Translations under genes and position numbers: made by a program
In this document: positions 56,896-63,787 of the stretch, piece after piece
How the letters are laid out: every line of letters begins with the position of its first letter
Position numbering within the stretch: the stretch's first letter is position 1
The notes under the pieces: generated by a model
Databases searched by the model: none
What the model saw: the letters and a program-made list of their open reading frames with translations, nothing else
Told to the model about the DNA's origin: nothing
Origin: Pseudomonadota bacterium
GTDB taxonomy: Bacteria; Pseudomonadota; Gammaproteobacteria; Xanthomonadales; Rhodanobacteraceae
DNA: 64,000 nt
Direction: 5' to 3'
NCBI GenBank assembly: GCA_021827205.1
Contig: JAKAWV010000002.1
Span: forward strand, 158,423 to 222,422

Positions 56896-57004
56896 GTGTC
56901 TTGTTGTCCCCGAATTGTCCCCAAATTGCGCGCACGTTGCTTGCGTGTTGCCTCTCGGTGTGTCCCCAGATTGTCCCCACCGGGTGCATGGCGACGCCAA
57001 GCGA

Positions 57005-57323
57005 TCACTCTGCATGCGCCTCGAGCCGCACGCCCAACGCGCGGATGACCTTGAGGATGGTGTCGTAGTGTAGCTTGGCGCCCGGATCGAGTGCCTTGTA
57101 CAAGCTCTCTCGGCCAAGTCCGGTGTCGACGGCGAGTTTCGCCATGCCGCAGGCGCGCGCGACACTGCGGATCGCAGCGAGCAGCGCATCGGGGCTTGGA
57201 TCCCAGAGTGCGGCCGTCAGGTACTCTGCAATGGGTCTGTTCGTCGTCGAGGTAATCGGCGGGATCGAACGTCTTGATGCCGAGTGCGCGACGGGCGTCA
57301 GTCTTCGTTTTGATTGTTGACAT
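57005..57323 (-). pseudogene. HigA-like antitoxin, frameshifted
   Basis: The frame starts MSTIKTKTDARRALGIKTF and breaks after DDEQT near a CCC run. The next frame continues IAEYLTAALWDPSPDALLAAIRSVARACG, GLGRESLYKAL and HYDTILKVIRALGVRLEAHAE to a TGA at 57005. Removing one base restores a ~105-residue XRE-type antitoxin of the HI1420 family. It lies two bases after the toxin stop, the toxin-first order of this family. As written, the antitoxin is truncated before its helix-turn-helix. Confidence 0.8.
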
Positions 57324-57325
57324 GG

Positions 57326-57631
57326 CTACTGGATCTCCTGCAATGCGTGCACCATCGCGATAGCGCGCTTGAGTCGCGGTTCTGTGTGGACTTGTCGCCA
57401 CCCGCCAAAACAGGTACACGGTCGATCCGGTGCGGGTGAAATAGATCGATAGCCGGGGCCGCTGTGGATGCGCAGCTCCGAGACCCCATGTCCGACGGAT
57501 GCGCAATCGCCGAGGGTGCCCGTCACTGAAGCTGATTCAATGCGCTGCACGATCCGCGCCTTGGCGGCGCGATTCCGCAACCGGGACAGCCAGCGGTAGA
57601 ACTCGGCAGCTGCTTCAAACACAAGCATCAT
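57326..57631 (-). pseudogene. RelE/HigB-like toxin (HI1419/Gp49 family), triple -1 frameshift
   Basis: Residues 1-62 match the family: FEAAAEFYRWLSRLRNRAAKARIVQRIE ... GHGVSELRIHSGPGYR. Normal continuation (IYFTRTGSTVYL, LAGGDKSTQNRD, LKRAIAMVHALQEIQ) is present but split over three frames by three single-base losses within about 80 bases. The losses add to three, so the original frame returns and the stop is normal. The written protein of 101 residues therefore has a scrambled central stretch over conserved catalytic positions and is probably inactive. Confidence 0.75.
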
Positions 57632-57637
57632 AAAAGC

Positions 57638-57653
57638 GTATCCGATTGGATAC
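57638..57653. promoter_or_regulatory. Operator-like palindrome upstream of the toxin gene
   Basis: GTATCC-GATT-GGATAC, two six-base arms around four bases, lies seven bases before the toxin ATG. This is where an XRE antitoxin would bind to autoregulate the operon. Its persistence while the genes have decayed suggests recent inactivation. Confidence 0.6.
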
Positions 57654-57777
57654 TTTCAGCGCAAAAGTTTGCGCTGAAACCCTCTCAGAGGGCTCCTGCG
57701 ACATTTCGTTTGCGCAGGGCATGCGTGCCATTTGCGCGCGCGCTGTGCTGTGTGGTATCTGTGTGTATGTGGATATC

Positions 57778-58209
57778 ATGCGCGTTGACCTCAGCACCCC
57801 CAGCATCCAGCGCATCGCGCGCGGCGCGCTGGGCCTGCGGGCATTCATCAGCGGGCTTGGCGTGCTGGTAGTGGCGCTGCTGCTTGCGCTCGCGCTGGCA
57901 GTTACCAGCGCGCTCCTGCTGGCGCTGGCAGCGGTCGCGGTGGGACTTGGCCTTGCTGTCTGCTGGCTGCCTGGGGTGGCCAACAGTATGTTGTGCCGTC
58001 GCGGTATTTACTCACGGACGCGCGCCCGCGCGCGAGCGCGGCGTGCTGCGCGCGGTATCCGGCGTGCCGCGAGCCTTGTGGCAGCGGCACTGCCTGCCCG
58101 CATGAATCATGTCACAGGCATGGTGGCGCGGGCCCGCGCCACGCTGCGCGCCCGGCGCGTGGCGCACTTGGCGCTCGCGCCGCGCCAACTGAACCGGCAA
58201 GTTCACTAA
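57778..58209 (+). CDS. Two-TM membrane protein with Arg-rich tail, hypothetical
   Basis: This ~143-residue product begins MRVDLSTPSIQRIARGALG. A long hydrophobic region (about 20-68, GVLVVALLLALALAVTSALLLALAAVAVG) can form two membrane helices. The tail is dominated by Arg and Ala (RTRARARARRAARGIRRA). The frame opens at 57646, but ATG 57778 gives a cleaner N-terminus; no good ribosome binding site is present. I do not recognise a family. GC-driven open reading remains possible. Confidence 0.45.
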   Translation: MRVDLSTPSIQRIARGALGLRAFISGLGVLVVALLLALALAVTSALLLALAAVAVGLGLAVCWLPGVANSMLCRRGIYSRTRARARARRAARGIRRAASLVAAALPARMNHVTGMVARARATLRARRVAHLALAPRQLNRQVH

Positions 58210-58341
58210 TCACCAGCCAGTCACACGCACGCCCGGCAGTGGCCGTGCGTGCCGTGAGCGTGCGCGTGGCTGGCTGCACTGAATAGGCGTCTGGACGTCT
58301 ATTTTTTGTGAGCACGGCATTCCTAACATTAGGTATGCCTT

Positions 58342-58647
58342 ATGAATACACTTGAGATGATTGCAGCGCGGTTTGGCGCGCTGCTGACGCCGGCGCAAGC
58401 GCTTGAATTCCTTGGGAGAACCCCCAGGCGACCCAGCAAAGCTGCGACAGAGTCGATTTCGCGTGGCGACTTCCCTTTTCCGACCATCAAGATTGGCCGC
58501 GCGCGGTACGTGCGCGCAGCCGATGTTGCCTCGCGGATCGATGGCGCGGCGCAGCATGATACTCAGGTTGCAACCGCGCATCGCGGCCGGCCTGGGAGGC
58601 CGCGCAAGACCCATTCTGTTGCTCCGCAGCAAAGGGGTGGGAAATGA
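58342..58647 (+). CDS. Putative DNA-binding protein with AT-hook tail
   Basis: This 101-residue protein has TPAQALEFLGRTPRRPSKA, then ISRGDFPFPTIKIGRARYVRAADVASRID. The latter resembles the winged helix of AlpA/excisionase-like regulators on mobile elements. The end GRPGRPRK is an AT-hook-like motif. It overlaps the next gene by ATGA. A regulator or recombination accessory role is inferred, not shown. Confidence 0.6.
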   Translation: MNTLEMIAARFGALLTPAQALEFLGRTPRRPSKAATESISRGDFPFPTIKIGRARYVRAADVASRIDGAAQHDTQVATAHRGRPGRPRKTHSVAPQQRGGK

Positions 58648-58988
58648 CGGCCGAGGACGAGCTGCTTGCTGCGGTGCAGCAGGCAGTGAACTGGCTGGTC
58701 AAACACGCAAAGTGGAGACGGGCGCGGGCGGCGGCTGCAGCCAGCTGGGCGGCCGTCCAGCTGGCCCAGCGCGGGGCTGAGTTGACGCCTCAACTCATTG
58801 TTTCCGTTGCGAAGTATGATGAGCGCGCGCTGTGCGCCGGGCCGGTGGACCGCGACGCGGGCCACCGCGAGGCGCAGCCAAAATTTGTGCGCGGCAAGAC
58901 AATTTTGGCGTTGCCGGACGACGACGGCCTTGACCCACTGCAATTGCTTGAGATGCTTGAGGAATTGCGGGAAGGGGGTGAGATGTGA
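58644..58988 (+). CDS. Hypothetical island protein, coupled to the DNA-binding gene
   Basis: This 114-residue protein overlaps the upstream stop by ATGA. It has an amphipathic helical N-terminus (EDELLAAVQQAVNWLVKHAKWRRARAAAAASWAAVQL) and an acidic C-terminus (LPDDDGLDPLQLLEMLEELREGGEM). There are no Cys pairs or membrane segments of note. Function unknown. A strong hairpin follows 18 bases after the stop. Confidence 0.55.
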   Translation: MTAEDELLAAVQQAVNWLVKHAKWRRARAAAAASWAAVQLAQRGAELTPQLIVSVAKYDERALCAGPVDRDAGHREAQPKFVRGKTILALPDDDGLDPLQLLEMLEELREGGEM

Positions 58989-59006
58989 CCCCCCCGACAC
59001 CAACAG

Positions 59007-59033
59007 CCTCGCTCCCCCTTTGGGGGAGCGAGG
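59007..59033 (+). terminator. Perfect 12-bp hairpin after the small-gene pair
   Basis: CCTCGCTCCCCC (59007-59018), TTT, GGGGGAGCGAGG (59022-59033). The stem is perfect and very GC-rich, with a three-base loop, 18 bases past the 58988 stop. No T-tract follows, so termination is likely but not classic. Confidence 0.65.
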
Positions 59034-59873
59034 TGGGATTGTCCGTGCTCCGCGGCGGAAAGAAAGCTTTGAGATAGTGCCGCACGCGCGACTGCGCGAC
59101 GGGCGTCGTTCGCTGCGATCAGCCTTGTGTGCTCGATCTTGGCGCTCGCAATGCGGGCAAGGTGGACACCTTGCCCGCATCGATCATGGACGAGGTGCTC
59201 GCTAAATTGGCGCCGATCTTTGAATAGCGGAACACCGTAAAAGCAGCCCGCGGCGATTCGCATGGACCGTCGATCCGACCGCCAGGACAGCGCCGGCAAG
59301 TCGTCTCGATTTCCGACTGCGTGTTCGAATGCAGAACTCGCTAAGCCGAAGCGTGGCCGCGGAGCCCCGCGCGGTTTCGCTGGACGGTTCGCAGAATTGA
59401 AAAGTTGTGCTTCGTTTCGAAGCCGCGCGGGGCTGATGCTGCCCGCCTCTGGCGGGCGCCCATTGGGTCGGGCACGCGGTGAAGCTGCGCGCCCTCATCA
59501 ACCTCACCGAAAGAGCCGGTGAGGTTGCACACACCATGCACGCCTGCGGCAGGACAAAGCCCGAGCCAAAGCGGCGCGAGGCCTTGTTGAGCCTCGCGCG
59601 AGCGTGTCCGACATCATGTCGGACGACATGTCGGACATGCCGGGCGAATCAGCGCCTAATCGGCTGATTCGCATGTGTCGGACACGTCCGACGCGCACGG
59701 CGCGCGTGCATCGCCGCGCCCATCAGCGGGCCGGATGATATTCCGGCTCTCGATTCCGGCGCACGCGACGCGCCCATCGCGCCGCGAATTGCGAATGGGT
59801 GTCCGGTGACGACCGGCCGCTCGATTTCGGCGTGCGCCTATAGGGATGAGCATCCCGCTCATAGGAGCACGAA
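59034..59873. other. 840 bases without a gene; dense hairpins and GTCGGAC repeats
   Basis: No convincing CDS. The tract holds several strong inverted repeats: ATGCGGGCAAGGTG with its complement (59151-59180); AGCCCCGCGCGG (59363-59374) with CCGCGCGGGGCT (59423-59434); GCGCGAGGC (59574-59582) with GCCTCGCGC (59591-59599); TCCGACAT-C-ATGTCGGA (59607-59623); CGAATCAG (59645-59652) with CTGATTCG (59664-59671). GTCGGAC or its complement recurs about five times at 59605-59692. This could be a replication or transfer origin, a regulatory array or a structured RNA. Confidence 0.65.
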
Positions 59874-60071
59874 ATGAAAACACCTGACGAAATCCGCGCG
59901 CGGATCGCGCGCTTGAAGCGCACGCTGGCGGCGCGCGAAAAAACGCAGCGCGAGGCTGGGGATCGCGCGCTGCTGGCCCTCATCGACCAAGCCGGCATTC
60001 GCGTCGAAGTTGAAGCGTTGGCGCACGCGAAACTGAACGGCCGTCCTGCCGCCTTGGCGGTGCAGTCATGA
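59874..60071 (+). CDS. Small coiled-coil-like protein, first of a three-gene chain
   Basis: This 65-residue basic protein has a strong ribosome binding site (GGAG, eight bases upstream). MKTPDEIRARIARLKRTLAAREKTQREAGDRAL suggests a coiled coil, followed by LIDQAGIRVEVEAL. It overlaps the next gene by ATGA. Similar short proteins sit beside ribbon-helix-helix genes on plasmids and islands. Function unknown. Confidence 0.6.
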   Translation: MKTPDEIRARIARLKRTLAAREKTQREAGDRALLALIDQAGIRVEVEALAHAKLNGRPAALAVQS

Positions 60072-60340
60072 ACCGCGAAATCCGCTACACCTTGCGTTTC
60101 ACGACCGTTGAGTTCGAGACGTTGAAACGGGATGCCGACGAAGCCGAAATGAGTGTCGCGACGCTCATTCGGCAGGCGCTTCGCCAGCGTGCGCAGCTGG
60201 ACGCGGTGGCGAGCGAATACCGCTGCCAACTGGTGGACACTGTGCATACGGCTTTGGACGCCGCCGAGCGCAAGCAATCGGCCGATTTGCGCGTCATTGC
60301 CGAGGCGCTTGGCAAGCTGCTGCCGGGAGCACGGGCGTGA
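60068..60340 (+). CDS. Ribbon-helix-helix protein, relaxosome/MobC-like
   Basis: The protein is 90 residues. IRYTLRFTTVEFETLKRDADEAEMSVATLIRQALRQRAQL has the beta-strand plus two-helix layout of ribbon-helix-helix DNA binders such as MobC or plasmid-maintenance repressors. The second half is helical. It overlaps both neighbours (ATGA and GTGA). A repeat cluster 430 bases downstream is a candidate binding site. No relaxase gene is visible, so a mobilisation role is only a hypothesis. Confidence 0.6.
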   Translation: MNREIRYTLRFTTVEFETLKRDADEAEMSVATLIRQALRQRAQLDAVASEYRCQLVDTVHTALDAAERKQSADLRVIAEALGKLLPGARA

Positions 60341-60771
60341 GTACCGGTGCAGCAGTCTCCGAGCATGTCATCCGTCTGCGTCTGGCGCTGTTGATGGCAC
60401 TGATCGGGGCCATCGGCGGCATGGTCGCCGGCAGTGCGATCGAGTGGGGTTCGCTGCCGCTGCCCGCGAGCGACCGCGCGGAGCTGACTCAATACACTGA
60501 GGGCTATGTGCTGGCGCGGGTCGGGCTGTGCCAGCACACGATCCGCGGTCTGCGGCCGCGCTGCGCGCTGTTCGCGGACCTGACCGCGACGCGCGTCGGG
60601 CGTGCGCTGCTGCTCCCTCGTGCGCAGCGCATCGCCGTGGTTTGGCCGGCGGCGGGCGCGATCACGCTCGCGTTGCTCGCGTGGATTCTGCTGACGTGGC
60701 GAGCGCGGCGATTGCTCGCCCTCGATGCCCATGCGCCGCGGGATCTCTGGGGTGACGACGCGCCACGGTGA
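60337..60771 (+). CDS. Two-TM inner-membrane protein, third of the chain
   Basis: This 144-residue protein starts with GTG overlapping the preceding stop. Hydrophobic segments lie at about 14-34 (LRLALLMALIGAIGGMVAGSA) and 100-122 (VVWPAAGAITLALLAWILLTW), with a likely periplasmic loop containing two Cys (LCQHTIRGLRPRCALF) that could form a disulfide. Function unknown. Its linkage to the ribbon-helix-helix gene suggests a shared role. Confidence 0.6.
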   Translation: MSTGAAVSEHVIRLRLALLMALIGAIGGMVAGSAIEWGSLPLPASDRAELTQYTEGYVLARVGLCQHTIRGLRPRCALFADLTATRVGRALLLPRAQRIAVVWPAAGAITLALLAWILLTWRARRLLALDAHAPRDLWGDDAPR

Positions 60772-60900
60772 ACGAGTTCCGAAAAGTTCCGATTGGTTGC
60801 CATTGGTAGCTGATGGTCCCGATTCGGAACTCGCGCAGCCGCCGCGAAGGTCCTGGCGAGTTCCGAATCGGTACCAATCGGTACCAATCGGAACTCGCGC
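60772..60900. repeat. Repeat cluster with long palindrome, candidate operator or oriT
   Basis: A palindrome with arms GCGAGTTCCGA (60856-60866) and TCGGAACTCGC (60888-60898) encloses two direct copies of ATCGGTACCA (at 60867 and 60877). Related pieces precede it: CGAGTTCCGA near 60774, TTCCGATTGG near 60787 and CGATTCGGAACTCGCG at 60820-60835. The set lies directly after the ribbon-helix-helix chain. Iterated sites of this sort bind dimeric regulators or relaxosome proteins. Confidence 0.7.
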
Positions 60901-61321
60901 GAGAGAGCGATGGTGTACCGATCGGCTCCGGATGGTCTCTCTCAGGGTCCGCTGGCAGCGCCCTGCACAGCTCATTTCGGCCCCGCGCGTGCGGCGGGAA
61001 CCGGCCCGAAGCGGACGCGCGGCCCCTGGCGTAGCGCGTGTGGGACCAACCAAGTCGCGCCACCAACGGCCGCCCAGGTTCGCGGCCGAAGCGCGCATTC
61101 ATTAATGCGCGCGAGATTTCTCAGGTAGCGTTTCGCGGGACTGTGGCCGGAGGTGGAGGGCATTTCGCAAGATTTTCTTCGGCGCGTTGATCTCTCCCAA
61201 AAACTCCGCGTTTCTTCGCGTGCCGGTGGCCTCGGTGCTGCAGATCGATTCGAAAGTGGTGGCGGCGCGAAAGACGGTGCGGCCGCCGCCTGGCCGCGCC
61301 CCGGTCAGGCCGTAAAGGCGT
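60901..61321. other. Intergenic, one small palindrome, no gene recognised
   Basis: About 420 bases between the repeat cluster and the end of the DUF6527 gene. A palindrome GCGCGCATT-CATT-AATGCGCGC lies at 61091-61112. The overlapping frames on both strands have no recognisable product and no ribosome binding site. Confidence 0.5.
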
Positions 61322-61762
61322 CTAGACCCAGCTTCGCAGGCGCTTGTACAGCCGCGCCAGCCAGTGCTGCGATTTCGGGGCGCTCGCCTGCGAACTGCTG
61401 GGCGGTGGCGCTTGCTGCAACTGCGCGAAGTAATCCTCCCGGTCCACCCGGTCCAGCTCGATGACCTCGGCTATCTCCTCATCGTCCATGCCGTAGGACG
61501 GGATCACGCGGTTGTTGCGGATCCAGTAATGCGATCGGCACGCAAACTTCCAGTTGCCGATCGAGGGGTGCAGCGACACGCACCCACCATGGCGGTCCAG
61601 TCGCCAGCGCGCCGGGTTCAAGGGCGTGATCACATCCTCGCCGCAGCCACAACAACACTTGTGCGCGGCCAGCTCGCATTCTTCGCTGATGTACAGCACG
61701 CCTTCCTCTAGCACCCGGGGGAACTCGTCCAGATCACGCGGGGTCAGCTCGAGGATCTTCAT
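61322..61762 (-). CDS. DUF6527 protein of the ubiquitin-like cassette
   Basis: This 146-residue protein has a Cys/His-rich core: SEECELAAHKCCCGCGEDV (about 26-44), HGGCVSLHPSIGNWKFACRSHYWI (about 58-81), and an acidic then Pro/Ser-rich tail ending in a basic helix (WLARLYKRLRSW). SIGNW and C-SHYWI are DUF6527 signatures, and the Cys/His set probably binds zinc. This family recurs with ThiF-type E1 and multiubiquitin genes. Its ATG overlaps the E1 stop (61759-61762), so translation is coupled. A ligase-like, protease-like or structural role cannot be separated from sequence. Confidence 0.85.
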   Translation of the reverse strand: MKILELTPRDLDEFPRVLEEGVLYISEECELAAHKCCCGCGEDVITPLNPARWRLDRHGGCVSLHPSIGNWKFACRSHYWIRNNRVIPSYGMDDEEIAEVIELDRVDREDYFAQLQQAPPPSSSQASAPKSQHWLARLYKRLRSWV

Positions 61763-62949
61763 GCCTGGGTCGGTCCGCGCAGCAGCAGGGCATTCCAACT
61801 GGACACGTACTTGATGACGTCCGGGTGCTCGTCGGCGGCGTAGAAGCCCAGATACTGCTTGAAGCGGATCAGCGCGAGCATGGCATTGATCGCATTGATC
61901 TCTAGCACCTGGATGTTGTTGTACACCGCATCCTCCGAGTCGTCGGCCGTCGGCAACTCGTCGACCAGATGCGCCTTGTCCGGCGTGACCAGCGTCATCC
62001 GCGCCCGGGCGATGAGCGCCGCTACGTCCGCGCGCTTGTCCACGCCGATACCCACATCAATGAACGGAATGCGCTCCTCCACCAGGAAGCGCGCAATGAC
62101 TCCTCGCGAGGGCCCGTGGTCCACGGCGATGAAAACAAAGTCCGCCCCGGCCAGCTCCGCCACGTTGTCGGCGTCGATCCGCAACGGGTGGCCCGTGACG
62201 CCGGTGCGCATGGCGGCGTAGCACGACGCGAGCCAAAGGGTCTTGTAGTGGCAGGCGTAGGCGTCCTCCCGGCTCATCGCTCCCGGCATGCGAAAGGGGT
62301 TCTTGGGTGCGATGACGTCATGATCGTACAGATCGATGCGCTCGATTTCTTCCTTGGCCAAGGCATCGAGCAGGTAACTGCCGGTGCCGCCCACGCCCAC
62401 GATGCACACCCGCCGCAGGCGCACCTTGTCGGTGACAGCGTCCAGACCACCCTGCGCGATGGCGTCGTTAGCGTAGTGGAAGACCGAAGGGACCTCCCGG
62501 CGACGGTACGAGCCCACCGAGGTAGCGCTAACGGCCGGATCGATGTCCCGGGCATGCCGGGACAGCTTGCGGATGTAATGCGTGACCTTGTTGTAGTGGT
62601 TGTCGAAGAAGTCCCCGATGGGCTCGGGCTTGTTCGAAAAGCGCATCTGCACCGGGCGGCCGGCAATCGTTTGCGCCTGCTTGTCCGAAACCAGCGGACC
62701 TTCCAGCGACGTGCCGTCCGCCCGGTGCGGCATCGACCCGGTAAACCAGCACTGGTGATCGTTGTCGAGCTGCGGAACGCCATCGACGCTGCGGTACGGG
62801 CAGATCAAGGCGCCCCACGCGATTTCCCGGGCGGACGTCACGTAGGGGATGCGATCGACGATGAGATAACCACCGTCGATGGTTACCTCGTGGCCCTCGT
62901 CCACCAGCCGCTGGATGTGCAGATCAGGAGCGGTTGGACTTGCCGGCAT
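61759..62949 (-). CDS. ThiF/E1-like adenylyltransferase with N-terminal DUF6791-type domain
   Basis: This 396-residue protein should adenylate the C-terminus of a ubiquitin-like protein. Residues 1-150 form an extra domain (YVTSAREIAWGALICPY, NDHQCWFTGSMPHRADG), like the DUF6791 part of such E1s. From about 178 the Rossmann fold shows VCIVGVGGTGSYLLDAL, YDHDVIAPKNPFR (Asp, Asn, Arg of the active site) and VDHGPSRGVIARFL. Cysteines are at about 50, 67, 182, 233 and 243; none follows the adenylation core. The start is the ATG at 62949, overlapping the upstream gene by 26 bases; the exact start is uncertain. Confidence 0.87.
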   Translation of the reverse strand: MPASPTAPDLHIQRLVDEGHEVTIDGGYLIVDRIPYVTSAREIAWGALICPYRSVDGVPQLDNDHQCWFTGSMPHRADGTSLEGPLVSDKQAQTIAGRPVQMRFSNKPEPIGDFFDNHYNKVTHYIRKLSRHARDIDPAVSATSVGSYRRREVPSVFHYANDAIAQGGLDAVTDKVRLRRVCIVGVGGTGSYLLDALAKEEIERIDLYDHDVIAPKNPFRMPGAMSREDAYACHYKTLWLASCYAAMRTGVTGHPLRIDADNVAELAGADFVFIAVDHGPSRGVIARFLVEERIPFIDVGIGVDKRADVAALIARARMTLVTPDKAHLVDELPTADDSEDAVYNNIQVLEINAINAMLALIRFKQYLGFYAADEHPDVIKYVSSWNALLLRGPTQA

Positions 62950-63184
62950 CGAAGCGCATCCCGTTCTGGAGTTCGACACTCTGGCCCGGCTTGAGCGTTC
63001 CACCTTCGTTGCCGTGGCGCCAATCGACGTCGAACAGGCTCGGATCCTGGCCGGCGGTATCGATGCTGTCCAGGCGCAGGACGTCCTCGAAGCTGATGGT
63101 CGGCCCCGGGACCTTGTAGGTGCGGGTGTTGATCTTGATGGTGAAATCGTTGCCGTCCGGCGGCTTCTTGTCATGGGTGTTCAT
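62924..63184 (-). CDS. Multiubiquitin-family ubiquitin-like protein (single domain)
   Basis: This 86-residue protein has one beta-grasp unit: FTIKINTRTYKVPGPTISFEDVLRL, then SLFDVDWRHGNEGGTLKPGQSVELQNGMRF, the pattern of multiubiquitin-domain proteins. Most relatives carry several units in tandem; this has one. It ends DAGKSNRS, without the Gly-Gly of classical ubiquitin. GAGG eight bases before the ATG supports the start. It is first in a tightly overlapping operon with the E1-like and DUF6527 genes. It would be the modifier, if conjugation occurs. Confidence 0.82.
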   Translation of the reverse strand: MNTHDKKPPDGNDFTIKINTRTYKVPGPTISFEDVLRLDSIDTAGQDPSLFDVDWRHGNEGGTLKPGQSVELQNGMRFDAGKSNRS

Positions 63185-63347
63185 AGAAAATCCTCGCAAG
63201 GTGGTGGATCGGGACTGGGTGCATCCCAGCGGCGGGCGCGTTGAAAGGGTGCTTGGTGCATGCCATACTCGTCGCCTAATTCAGGCCACGGAGCAGGTGG
63301 AACAATATGTCAATCAGATTCCATGGTGTTATGTCTTTCCGTCCTTA

Positions 63348-63370
63348 CTGTGGTCCGGATTGTACCACAG
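63348..63370. promoter_or_regulatory. Inverted repeat, likely XRE operator
   Basis: CTGTGGT (63348-63354) and ACCACAG (63364-63370) flank nine bases. The site is 28 bases before the GTG of the XRE gene, in the spacer that separates it from the divergent ubiquitin-like operon, whose ATG is 164 bases away. The position fits a repressor site controlling at least the XRE gene. Confidence 0.55.
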
Positions 63371-63397
63371 CCGAACTCCCCGCCGTCAAGCCCCGTC

Positions 63398-63787
63398 GTG
63401 GCTGAGTCCGCGTTCGGCGTGGTCCTGCGCGAATTACGGGAAACCCGACAGCTTTCGCTGCGGGACTTGGGCACGCTGGCCGAGGTTGACCATGCGTACA
63501 TCGCCAAGATCGAGCGCGGGGACAAGGAGCCGCCGCCGGAGGAAACCTTCACCCGGCTGGTCCGGCACCTGAAGGCGACGGCGCATCAGGTCGCGGTGCT
63601 GCGCTTTTTGCGCACGAGCAACGCCATCGATCCTGCCTTGGCGCTACATGCGCTGACCAACACCGAGGCGACGCCGGACATCCTGGCGATCGCCGCCACC
63701 GTGGTGCATCGCGGGGCGGCCCGCCCCGCCCCCGCCGACTTGATCGAGCGCGCCCAGCGAGCGAAGCGGATCATGGACGGTCAGTGA
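63398..63787 (+). CDS. XRE-family regulator next to the ubiquitin-like cassette
   Basis: The ~129-residue protein has AFGVVLRELRETRQLSLRDLGTLAEVDHAYIAKIERGDKEPPP, a typical XRE helix-turn-helix, followed by a helical C-terminus. The frame opens upstream (63260), but that part is not conserved-looking; the GTG at 63398 gives a normal XRE start without a strong ribosome binding site. Its stop overlaps the next start (GTGA), which begins an ImmA-like peptidase. XRE/peptidase pairs control several defence islands, where cleavage of the repressor induces the neighbours. Confidence 0.78.
   Translation: MAESAFGVVLRELRETRQLSLRDLGTLAEVDHAYIAKIERGDKEPPPEETFTRLVRHLKATAHQVAVLRFLRTSNAIDPALALHALTNTEATPDILAIAATVVHRGAARPAPADLIERAQRAKRIMDGQ

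Noticed and set aside
59202..59537. Overlapping open frames on both strands in the hairpin tract
   Set aside because: They have no ribosome binding site, the opposite strand is equally open, and strong inverted repeats run through them.
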